Assembly: GCA_900553215.1 (NCBI GenBank)
Contig: USCJ01000068.1
Span: 1 to 7,025 of the forward strand
Length of the DNA: 7,025 bases
Direction: 5' to 3'
Origin: an uncultured Collinsella sp.
GTDB taxonomy: Bacteria; Actinomycetota; Coriobacteriia; Coriobacteriales; Coriobacteriaceae
Shown piece after piece: positions 1 to 5,292 of this stretch (position 1 is the first letter of the stretch; each line of letters opens with the position of its first letter). Both the position numbers and the translations under genes were made by a program. The notes under the pieces were generated by a model that had not been told where the DNA came from, did no database searches, and worked only from the letters and a program-made list of their open reading frames with translations.

Positions 1-18
1 GACTAGTCCCAAGCCGAT

Positions 19-65
19 CGGACCTGGTCCGGTGCGTATTCACTGTGCGGGCGGCATGACCGCAC
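19..65. other. Two short dyads upstream of phoU
   Basis: Directly visible: an odd palindrome CGGACC-T-GGTCCG at 19-31, and a second dyad GTGCGG (45-50) / CCGCAC (60-65) with a 9-nt spacer, ending about 10 bases before the phoU ribosome binding site. Either could be an operator, or together they could be a weak attenuator or terminator of the off-window upstream gene, whose stop might be the TAG at 4-6. No T-tract follows, and I see no convincing -35/-10 pair in 1-85. The function is unknown. Confidence 0.3.
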
Positions 66-85
66 CCAACTGATTGGAGTGAACC

Positions 86-943
86 ATGCGCAAACTGTTT
101 TCCCGTCAGCTCATCGAGGCCCGCCACGAGATGCTGAGCATCTACGAGGCCGTCGATCTGGCCCTCCACGATGCCGTTAAGGCCTATGTGACCGACGACC
201 GCAAGCTCGCCACCAAGACCAAGAAGCGCACGCTTTCGATTGACGCGCGCTGCGCCAACTTGGAGGCCGTGTGCTACAACCTGATCGCCACGCAGTCGCC
301 GGTCGCCTCCGACTTCCGCTTGCTGCAGACGATTATCTACGTCGACTTTAACCTGCAGCGCATGACCGATAAGGTTCGCCAGATCTGCCGCGCCACGCGT
401 CACATGGTCAAGGCCGACATCTCGCTGCCCCAGGAGCTCGTCGGTACGGTTGAGGCCGAGGCCGAAGCTGTTTACCAGGTGCTGGGCTCTTCGCTTTCTG
501 CGCTCGTCACCAATGACATGTCCATCATCTGCAACTTGGCCGTCGAGGACGAGCCGGTGCACGCCGCCTACGAGAAGTTCTTCCGCACCTTTAACCGTAT
601 GGATACGGGCGACTTTATGGACGACGACAGCAACTATGACGACCTGCGCCGCGCTATCATGGTTTCGCGCTACCTCGATCGCATCGCTTCGATTTCCATC
701 GATGCCGCTTGCCGTCTGACCTTCCTGTTGACTGGTCAGCGTATGAACGCCGGCGATATCGCCCGTGTGGACGAGGATGAGCTCGAGAGCATGCGCGTGC
801 CTTCGGGCGAGGGTGTTATCATGAGGCCCGCCGTCGACGCTCGCTACGTTGCCAAGGTGCCCGCTAACGAGGTCAGCGAGGGTCTTCGCTACCTGCTCGA
901 TCATCTTGAGGACGAGGACGATGGCGAGGACGACGAGGAGTAA
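86..943 (+). CDS. phoU: PhoU-family phosphate signalling/transport regulator
   Basis: PhoU proteins are cytoplasmic all-helical proteins that couple the PstSCAB phosphate transporter to the PhoR/PhoB (or PhoP) sensor system and restrain phosphate uptake. The 285-aa protein shows the two-repeat PhoU pattern. Around residues 68-95 it has the ATQSPVASDFRLLQTI..DFNLQRMTDK stretch, equivalent to the family's QqPvAtDLR...ERIGD, and near 195-217 it has a second helix, SRYLDRIASISIDAA. Both ERIGD-type metal motifs are degenerate (RMTD, and DRIAS without the final Asp), so metal binding may differ from the norm. It is longer than the usual 215-235 aa because of a C-terminal extension (about 220-285) ending in a strongly acidic tail (EDEDDGEDDEE). 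The start is fixed by GGAG at 76-79, six bases before the ATG. A pst operon may lie upstream, outside the window. The family call is confident; the exact role is inferred. Confidence 0.88.
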   Translation: MRKLFSRQLIEARHEMLSIYEAVDLALHDAVKAYVTDDRKLATKTKKRTLSIDARCANLEAVCYNLIATQSPVASDFRLLQTIIYVDFNLQRMTDKVRQICRATRHMVKADISLPQELVGTVEAEAEAVYQVLGSSLSALVTNDMSIICNLAVEDEPVHAAYEKFFRTFNRMDTGDFMDDDSNYDDLRRAIMVSRYLDRIASISIDAACRLTFLLTGQRMNAGDIARVDEDELESMRVPSGEGVIMRPAVDARYVAKVPANEVSEGLRYLLDHLEDEDDGEDDEE

Positions 944-980
944 GTGACCCCGTTCGTCGAAAGATTGTAAATACCTAAGT

Positions 981-1020
981 GAGCGCGGCCTTGCACATGC
1001 GGGGCCGCGCTCTTGCGTTA
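981..1020 (+). terminator. GC-rich hairpin after phoU, probable terminator
   Basis: GAGCGCGGCC (981-990) pairs perfectly over 10 bp with GGCCGCGCTC (1003-1012) around a 12-nt loop and is followed by only a thin T stretch (TTGCGTT). It lies 37 bases past the phoU stop and about 50 before the yggS start, so it probably separates phosphate regulation from the division cluster. The weak U-tract makes it a poor textbook intrinsic terminator, although high-GC bacteria often use such stems. Confidence 0.55.
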
Positions 1021-1062
1021 GCATGGGACTACTTGTTTGGCTGTCAGCGGAGGCGATTGGCA

Positions 1063-1800
1063 ATGGATAACTATTTGGACTTGATGCGCGCTCGCCGCGA
1101 GCAGATTCTGGAACGTTTTTATGAGGCGCTCGATCGCGCGGGCCGCCCCCACGACGCCGCGCGCCTCATTGCCGTGTCCAAGACCGTTGGTGTCGATGAG
1201 ACCGTTGCCGCCATCCAGGCGGGGTATCGCCATTTTGCCGAGAACCGCCCGCAGGAGCTGGTTCGCAAGCTCACGGGTCTGGCGGAGCATCCGGAGCTGC
1301 CCGAGGTGCGCTTCGATATGATCGGCAACCTGCAGACCAATAAGATCAATGCGGTGCTGGGCTCAGCCGAGCTGATTCACTCGGTGGGTTCGCTGCATCT
1401 GGCACAGGCGATCTCGAGCCGTGCTGTCCGCAAGATTGAGGCAGGCGAGCTCGCCGGCCCCCAGCGTGTGCTCATCGAGGTCAATGTGAGTGGTGAGGAG
1501 TCGAAGGGAGGCTTTTCGCCCGATGAGATTCGCGCCGCCGCGGGTGAGCTTGCGGAACTTGAGGGAATTTGCGTACAGGGGCTTATGACTATGGCGCCCC
1601 GGGGGAATAAGGATGTGGCACGCCGCACCTTTGCGGGGCTTCGTGAGCTGAGGGATGAGCTGGAGGCGGCGCATCCCGATTTGAACCTGCCTGAGCTTTC
1701 CTGCGGCATGAGCGAGGACTTTGAGCCTGCCCTTGAGGAGGGCTCTACGCTCGTTCGCCTGGGCAGGGTAGTATTTAGCCCGGAGTTTGCAGTAAAATAA
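1063..1800 (+). CDS. yggS: YggS/YlmE family PLP-binding protein (PLP homeostasis)
   Basis: This family (YggS, YlmE, PROSC/PLPBP) is a single-domain TIM-barrel protein resembling the alanine racemase N-terminal domain. It binds pyridoxal 5'-phosphate without a known catalytic reaction and maintains vitamin B6 and amino-acid homeostasis. At 245 aa the length is normal. The PLP lysine is K40 in LIAVSKT. Other family signatures are FAENRPQEL (58-66; the common form is GENYVQE), MIGNLQTNK (86-94), NVSGEESKGGF (141-151), LSCGMSEDF (212-220) and the phosphate-binding VRLGRVVF (231-238). I chose ATG 1063 because GGAGG (1049-1053) precedes it by nine bases and the next residues fit the family start; an in-frame GTG at 979 would lie in the hairpin. 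The gene is first in the yggS-sepF-yggT-divIVA cluster, where the orthologue is called ylmE. Confidence 0.93.
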   Translation: MDNYLDLMRARREQILERFYEALDRAGRPHDAARLIAVSKTVGVDETVAAIQAGYRHFAENRPQELVRKLTGLAEHPELPEVRFDMIGNLQTNKINAVLGSAELIHSVGSLHLAQAISSRAVRKIEAGELAGPQRVLIEVNVSGEESKGGFSPDEIRAAAGELAELEGICVQGLMTMAPRGNKDVARRTFAGLRELRDELEAAHPDLNLPELSCGMSEDFEPALEEGSTLVRLGRVVFSPEFAVK

Positions 1801-1808
1801 GGCTCTGA

Positions 1809-1818
1809 AGTGCGCACT
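1809..1818. repeat. 10-bp perfect palindrome between yggS and sepF
   Basis: AGTGCGCACT is a perfect palindrome nine bases after the yggS stop and about 40 bases before the sepF start. It could be a protein-binding dyad or part of an mRNA structure, since AGTGC also recurs inverted as GCACT at 1835-1839. No promoter is evident around it, and the function is unknown. Confidence 0.3.
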
Positions 1819-1860
1819 GATTATCGGGGCGCCTGCACTAAACCGCGAGAGGACACAACC

Positions 1861-2566
1861 ATGGGCTTCCTTGACGAGATTAAAAATAAGATGCACCTGG
1901 GCGGCCAGCAGGGTTACGACCAGGGTTATGGCCAGGACGACGACTACGGCTACGATGACGGCTATGACGATAGTTATCAGGGCAACGGCTACAGCGGTGC
2001 TTCGGGCGAGGGCTTCTACACCCAAGACGAGCCGAGCAACGGCCTGCTTGGTCAGACGCGCCGCGGTGAAGCTGAGTCGGTTGCCGTGTATACGCGCTCC
2101 GGTCAGCTGGTCGGCGATGACTCCCGCCATGCCACGACGTATAACCCGCCTTCGCGCTCGCAGGACAGCGTTGCGAGCGGTTATCGTCCTGGTGCCTATG
2201 ACACGCCGTCGAGCTACGCCGAGAACACCTGCCCCCGCGCCTGCACCGAGCGATGCCTCGGCCTATGCGAGCAATATCATCAACGCCACGCCGCAGCTGC
2301 CGGCCTATGTCCTGCGCCCCGAGAGCTATGACGACGTGGAGACCGTGGTGCGCCGCGTTCGCACCAAGCAGCCTGTCGCACTGATTTTTGTGGGCGTACG
2401 CACCGAAGTTGCCAAGCGCGTCTTGGACTTCTCTTACGGCTTTGCCTGCGGTCTGGGCGCCACGGTCAAGGAGGTAGGCGACCGCGTGTTCATGGTGCTG
2501 CCCGCCGGCTGCGGGGTTAAGGATTCGGACCTCAAGAAGCTTCGTGCCGACGGCTACCTTAAGTAA
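1861..2566 (+). CDS. sepF: SepF cell-division protein, reading frame broken once
   Basis: SepF polymerises on the inner membrane face and tethers FtsZ; in actinobacteria it is the main or only FtsZ anchor. The N-terminus (MGFLDEIKNKMHLGG) is the expected amphipathic membrane-binding helix. Residues 16-55 are a Gly/Tyr/Asp/Gln-rich linker with seven Tyr between residues 19 and 44. The conserved SepF core follows in a different frame: AYVLRPESYDD, VALIFVGVRTEVAKRVLDF, YGFACGLGATVKEVGDRVFMVLP. The N-terminal part (122 aa) reads in the frame of ATG 1861 up to about 2226; the 112-aa C-terminal part reads in the +1 frame from about 2228 to the TAA at 2564-2566. Unshifted translation runs into junk and stops at 2331. 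One extra base or two missing bases in the Pro/Ala linker explains it, restoring about 234-235 aa. AGAGGA (1848-1853), seven bases upstream, supports the start. Sequencing error, true mutation and programmed +1 shifting at CCC-C all remain possible. Confidence 0.88.
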
Positions 2567-2587
2567 AGACAAGACGAGGAGATTCCC

Positions 2588-2869
2588 ATCAACATCTACA
2601 CTATCGTCCAGCTGGTCAACACGCTGTTCAACTTCTATTCCACGCTCATTGTCGTCTACTGCTTTATGACGTGGATTCCCATGAAGCAGGGTGGTTTGCT
2701 TCAGGATATTGCTGCGGTGCTCGATAGCGTGTGCGGTCCGTGGCTCAACCTGTTCCGTCGTTTCATCCCGCCGATGGGCGGTATCGATTTTTCGCCGGTC
2801 GTTGCGATTATTGCGTTGCAGTTGGTGCAGAGGCTGGTTCTGCAGCTTCTTATAGGTATACTCGTATAG
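2588..2869 (+). CDS. yggT: YggT/YlmG family membrane protein, probable ATC start
   Basis: YggT/YlmG proteins are roughly 80-100 aa, have two membrane helices, and are encoded beside sepF and divIVA. Their role is poorly defined and is linked to envelope or division-site organisation. The 93-aa reading has helix 1 at about residues 5-30 (TIVQLVNTLFNFYSTLIVVY, then CFMTWIP, the family's SWIP-like end), the conserved loop DSVCGPWLNLFRRFIPPMGGIDFSP, and helix 2 VVAIIALQLVQRLVLQLLIGILV. No ATG, GTG or TTG lies in frame between the sepF stop (2566) and ATG 2666, and a start at 2666 would delete helix 1. AGGAG (2577-2581) sits exactly six bases before ATC 2588, giving MNIYTIVQ..., so ATC is the best start; ATT 2582 is in the same frame but too close to the ribosome binding site. 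The gap to sepF is 21 bases, implying cotranscription. Family call firm; start inferred. Confidence 0.82.
   Translation: MNIYTIVQLVNTLFNFYSTLIVVYCFMTWIPMKQGGLLQDIAAVLDSVCGPWLNLFRRFIPPMGGIDFSPVVAIIALQLVQRLVLQLLIGILV
2857..2862 (+). promoter_or_regulatory. Possible -10 box of an internal divIVA promoter
   Basis: TATACT matches the TATAAT -10 consensus at five of six positions and overlaps the last codons of yggT, about 70 bases before the divIVA start. The -35 region at the right distance (around TGGTTC, 2835-2840) is poor, so this is only a candidate. An extra promoter would fit the need for more DivIVA than its cluster neighbours. Confidence 0.25.
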
Positions 2870-2930
2870 AACTGACTTAGTAACTTACGTCGGGCGTGTA
2901 GCGCCGAGGCGATGAAAAAGGAGACTTGTT

Positions 2931-3641
2931 ATGGCTATTACCCCTGCAGACATCCAGGCTCAGACTTTCTCTGAGGCCAAGCGTGGCTACGATCCCGCCG
3001 AGGTCGACGTCTTCTTGGAGACGCTGTCCTCCGAGGTTGACGCTATGCTCGCTAAGATCGTCGACCTTAAGGGTCGCCTGACTGCTACCGAGCAGCAGCT
3101 TGCCGATGCGCAGGCTCAGCTTGCCCAGGCTCAGGATGCCACCGCCCAAGCCGTTCCTGCCGCCCCCGTGGCTGCTCCTGCCCCTGACTTCTCCGCTCAG
3201 GAGCGCCAGATTTCCGCTGCCCTGATCGCTGCCCAGCAGACCGCTGAGACCATCGTCAACGATGCCAACGAGAACGCTGAGCGTATCCGCAACGAGGCTG
3301 ACGCTAAGGCCCGCGAGGTTATCCGCCAGGCTCTGACCGAGAAGCAGGCCGAGCTCGAGGAAATCGATCGTCTCAAGGCTTCCCGCGAGGAGTTCAAGGC
3401 CGAGTACCTCAAGCTCATCCAGCACTTCATGGACGATGCCCAGAACTCCTTCCCGGCCGACCTCATGGCCTCCACGCCGGTCGGTTCTGCCGCTTCTCCT
3501 GCGGTGACTGTTCCCGCTGAGCCGTTCCCGCCGCCGAGCCGCTGCCCGTCGCCGATCCGGTTGTCCCCGTGGCCGATCCCTTCGCCCCGATCGACAACTT
3601 TGCCGCCGACGACCTGGACTAGCATCAGAGCTACAATCTAG
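2931..3641 (+). CDS. divIVA: DivIVA-family coiled-coil protein, C-terminus frameshifted
   Basis: DivIVA (Wag31 in actinobacteria) is a cytoplasmic scaffold that binds negatively curved membrane at poles and septa and recruits division or growth factors. The N-terminal lipid-binding domain is intact: ITPADIQAQTFSEAKRGYDPAEVDVFL, with the conserved Phe13, the Arg18-Gly-Tyr and the EVDVFL motif at 24-29. A first coiled coil (about 32-70), an Ala/Pro linker (71-86) and a long second coiled coil (about 88-168) follow. From residue 199 the frame is unnatural (Pro/Ser/Arg-rich, ending at 3641). The -1 frame from base 3524 reads VPAAEPLPVADPVVPVADP...NFAADDLD and stops at TAG 3620-3622, so one G is missing after 3523/3524. 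The restored protein would be 230 aa; as written it is 236 aa with a 38-residue foreign tail. AAGGAG (2918-2923), seven bases before the ATG, is strong. It is the last gene of the cluster, followed by a terminator. Confidence 0.92.
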   Translation: MAITPADIQAQTFSEAKRGYDPAEVDVFLETLSSEVDAMLAKIVDLKGRLTATEQQLADAQAQLAQAQDATAQAVPAAPVAAPAPDFSAQERQISAALIAAQQTAETIVNDANENAERIRNEADAKAREVIRQALTEKQAELEEIDRLKASREEFKAEYLKLIQHFMDDAQNSFPADLMASTPVGSAASPAVTVPAEPFPPPSRCPSPIRLSPWPIPSPRSTTLPPTTWTSIRATI

Positions 3642-3650
3642 TGTCCTTAA

Positions 3651-3680
3651 GAGGAGCTCGCACCTGCGGGCTCCTTTTTT
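3651..3680 (+). terminator. Rho-independent terminator of the division cluster
   Basis: GGAGCTCGC (3653-3661) pairs with GCGGGCTCC (3666-3674) around the tetraloop ACCT, with one T-G wobble; the stem extends outward by A3652-T3675. It runs straight into TTTTTT (3675-3680). This is the clearest intrinsic terminator in the window and ends the yggS-sepF-yggT-divIVA transcript. Confidence 0.9.
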
Positions 3681-3700
3681 GTGGCTGTATACGGGTTGGG

Positions 3701-3744
3701 AAACAAAACGCCGAGCTCTGCATGCGATAGGACAGAACTCGGCG
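3701..3744 (-). terminator. Rho-independent terminator of the nitroreductase gene
   Basis: CGCCGAG (3709-3715) pairs with CTCGGCG (3738-3744), and TCTG (3717-3720) with CAGA (3733-3736), separated by single mismatched bases. The loop is 12 nt. Read on the minus strand, the stem is followed by TTTTGTTT (complement of 3701-3708). It lies 43 bases after the minus-strand nitroreductase stop and faces the divIVA terminator, as expected between convergent genes. Confidence 0.82.
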
Positions 3745-3787
3745 AAGGGCGCGTGGTAAAAGGTAGATTTTAAGGTATGTCTAAAAA

Positions 3788-4318
3788 CTACTTGAGGAGG
3801 AAGTTGGAGAGGGGAATAGTGCGGGCCTCGCGATGCTCGGGATCGGCGATGTGGTCGGCGGGATAGCCACAGACGAGCATGTGATAGGGATAGACGCCCT
3901 TGGGCAGATTGAACTGCTCCTCTGCCACCTCAGGCTTAAAATGGCATACCCAGCACGTTCCCAGGCCCTGCTCGGTGGCCTCCATCATCATCTGATCACA
4001 CACGATGGACGTATCGATTTCACTGGAATTCATCTGGTCATACGGGCGCACCCAAGCATCATCGGTAACGCTGCAAATAAGGAAGACAAGCGAAGCCCCA
4101 AAGATGGACCCATCACGAGCAAACCGAGGCTGACAAGCAGCAGCCTTCTCCAACAGCTCAGGCGTATCCAGCACCATCACACGGGCTGGATGATTATTAC
4201 AAGCAGAAGGAGCAATCCGCCCCGCCTCAACAATGGCATCCACTACCGACTGCTCAACAGGACGGTCCTCAAAAGAACGACAAGAATACCGACCACGAGC
4301 CAGATCCAAATAAGACAT
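3788..4318 (-). CDS. Nitroreductase-family FMN oxidoreductase
   Basis: Members of this family are FMN-containing homodimers that use NAD(P)H to reduce nitro compounds, quinones, flavins or related substrates; the substrate cannot be read from sequence. The 176-aa protein is a compact form. It has the FMN-phosphate-binding RYSCRSF at 10-16, the APSACNNHPARVMVL segment at 37-50 (the family's PSa.N.Qpw.fvv), MMMEATEQGLGTCWV at 110-124 (the G-x-G-x-x-W flavin contact), and the C-terminal VCGYPAD (149-155). The start at 4318 is supported by a strong AGGAGGG (complement of 4324-4330) five bases upstream. An in-frame TTG at 4384 would add a hydrophobic 22-residue leader but would place that ribosome binding site inside the gene, so I rejected it. 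The gene stands alone, with its own terminator at 3701-3744. No promoter is clear in its leader, which carries repeated CCAAAG motifs. Confidence 0.9.
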   Translation of the reverse strand: MSYLDLARGRYSCRSFEDRPVEQSVVDAIVEAGRIAPSACNNHPARVMVLDTPELLEKAAACQPRFARDGSIFGASLVFLICSVTDDAWVRPYDQMNSSEIDTSIVCDQMMMEATEQGLGTCWVCHFKPEVAEEQFNLPKGVYPYHMLVCGYPADHIADPEHREARTIPLSNFLLK

Positions 4319-4350
4319 ACAAGCCCTCCTAAAATTAAAAATCAAACAAA

Positions 4351-4482
4351 CCAAAAGTAACCCAAAGAGTACCCAAAGCAGCAATCAGCCAAACGCTCAT
4401 CAAGGGCCAAAGTGTCCGAACGGATACCAAAGGTCCCTTCAGCCAAACCCCCGTCGCGCTAAATCTATCAGCCAAAGTTCCC
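4351..4482. repeat. Array of eight CCAAA motifs upstream of the nitroreductase gene
   Basis: CCAAA starts at 4351, 4362, 4373, 4389, 4407, 4427, 4443 and 4472, all in one orientation (TTTGG on the minus strand). Two extended forms alternate: CAGCCAAA (4387, 4440 and 4469) and CCAAAGNNNCC (4407-4417, 4427-4437 and 4472-4482). The first three copies are spaced exactly 11 bp apart, about one DNA turn. The array fills the stretch between the nitroreductase ribosome binding site and the long hairpin. It could bind a regulator cooperatively, be a decayed tandem repeat, or be a structured leader. No matching known operator comes to mind. Confidence 0.55.
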
Positions 4483-4485
4483 AAT

Positions 4486-4600
4486 GGTGGTACGTAAGGC
4501 GAAGGGCCGGCCACGGTTTACTTTCGAACGACTCTGCAAAGCAGCCGGAGTGAGAAAGCAAACCGTGGCCGGCCCTTCGCCGCCGGGACACGTACCCCCA
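4486..4600. repeat. Long hairpin with perfect 22-bp inverted repeat
   Basis: Bases 4498-4519 are the exact reverse complement of 4560-4581 (22 of 22). Outside them GGTACGT (4489-4495) pairs with ACGTACC (4590-4596), and nearby flanking bases pair imperfectly. Inside, CTTTC (4521-4525)/GAAAG (4554-4558), ACTC (4531-4534)/GAGT (4548-4551) and TGC (4535-4537)/GCA (4541-4543) continue the fold almost to the tip. Each arm contains the 8-bp palindrome GGCCGGCC. The element ends at the stop codon of the DUF47 gene, so it would cap the 3' end of the pit transcript as a stabiliser or factor-assisted terminator; there is no T-tract. A REP- or MITE-like repeat is the alternative. I cannot tell from one copy. 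Confidence 0.75.
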
Positions 4601-4601
4601 A

Positions 4602-5225
4602 TTAACTGTTCTTCATGACAATCGAATCCACGACATCGGCCACATTCTCGCAGCAGTCGGCGCAGTACTCCAGGAAGGCGTACACGTCACGCCAAGCGAT
4701 GACCTCGAGCGGGTCCTTGCCGTTAACGTGCAGGTTACGCATGGCGTTGATATAGAGCTCGTCGGCCTCGGACTCGATGGTGTTGATCTGGATGACGAGC
4801 TCGCGAAGCGTTTTGGACTTGCGGTAGTTAGGCAGCTCGACCATCAGGTCTTTCATGGCGCGGCAGGCGTCGGTCACCTTGTGGGCGATGACGATGGCAT
4901 CGGGGTGGATGCTCTGGATGTTGGTGAAGTAGACGCGCTGCACGACGCCCTCGATGCGGTCGAGCACGGTGTCGAGCGAGCAGCTCATCAGGTCCAGATC
5001 CTCGCGCTCAAGCGGGGTGATAAAGGCGGTGAGCAGGGCGTCCTCAAGCTCATGGTGCTTCTTGTCGGCCGCATGCTCGATCGCATGCATCTTGTCGAGC
5101 ATATCGTGAATCTTTGCGGGATCGAAGTTCTCGAAAATCTTGGTAAGCAGCTCGGCGGCCTGGACGGCGAGGTCGGCGCAGGCGACGTAGTTGTCAAAGT
5201 AGAACGAATCGGGTTTCTTTGCCAT
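4602..5225 (-). CDS. DUF47 (PhoU-like) partner of the PiT phosphate transporter
   Basis: DUF47 proteins are cytoplasmic helical relatives of PhoU, usually encoded next to PiT-type permeases, and are thought to regulate or assist phosphate transport. The 207-aa length is typical. The family hallmark is seen at 46-77: the AIEHAADKKHHELEDALL helix followed by TAFITPLEREDL (67-77). LDTVLDRIEGVV (84-95) is the first ERI-like metal motif. The second repeat has QINTIESEADELY (146-158) and YAFLEYCADCCENVADVVDSIV (182-203). The ribosome binding site AAAGGA (complement of 5233-5238), seven bases upstream, supports the start. It is the second gene of the operon, 67 bases after the permease stop. Its transcript ends at the long hairpin. 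Function is inferred from family and neighbour. Confidence 0.9.
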   Translation of the reverse strand: MAKKPDSFYFDNYVACADLAVQAAELLTKIFENFDPAKIHDMLDKMHAIEHAADKKHHELEDALLTAFITPLEREDLDLMSCSLDTVLDRIEGVVQRVYFTNIQSIHPDAIVIAHKVTDACRAMKDLMVELPNYRKSKTLRELVIQINTIESEADELYINAMRNLHVNGKDPLEVIAWRDVYAFLEYCADCCENVADVVDSIVMKNS

Positions 5226-5292
5226 GAGTGGGTCCTTTCGAGGCGAAGACGGGTGGGCGAGGTGTTACGGTCCGGATGGACGTTCGGTTTGA

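Noticed and set aside
1363..2130. 255-codon minus-strand open frame opposite yggS and sepF
   Set aside because: It is antisense to two recognisable genes, its composition (Ala/Val/Leu runs, then Arg-rich) is that of a GC-rich shadow frame, and it has no ribosome binding site or family motifs.
1871..2227. Open +1 frame upstream of the SepF core (Thr/Arg/Ala-rich reading from ATG 1871)
   Set aside because: It is an out-of-frame reading of the SepF N-terminal region; the sensible SepF N-terminus is in the frame of ATG 1861, and only the part after about 2228 is genuine.
2877..3425. 182-codon minus-strand Leu/Gly/Ser-rich open frame opposite divIVA
   Set aside because: It mirrors the Ala/Gln/Glu codons of the DivIVA coiled coil; antisense frames of coiled coils often read Leu/Gly/Ser-rich and stay open.
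4319..4384. N-terminal hydrophobic extension of the nitroreductase from TTG 4384
   Set aside because: The strong AGGAGGG lies inside this extension and points to ATG 4318; the family does not carry a membrane anchor here.
4351..4482. CRISPR array from the repeated CCAAAG units
   Set aside because: The repeats are only 6-11 bases, are irregularly spaced and have no uniform spacers or cas genes nearby.
4486..4600. Insertion sequence ends
   Set aside because: There is no transposase and the element is only about 115 bases; no clear direct target duplication flanks it. A non-autonomous repeat remains possible and is listed as a finding.
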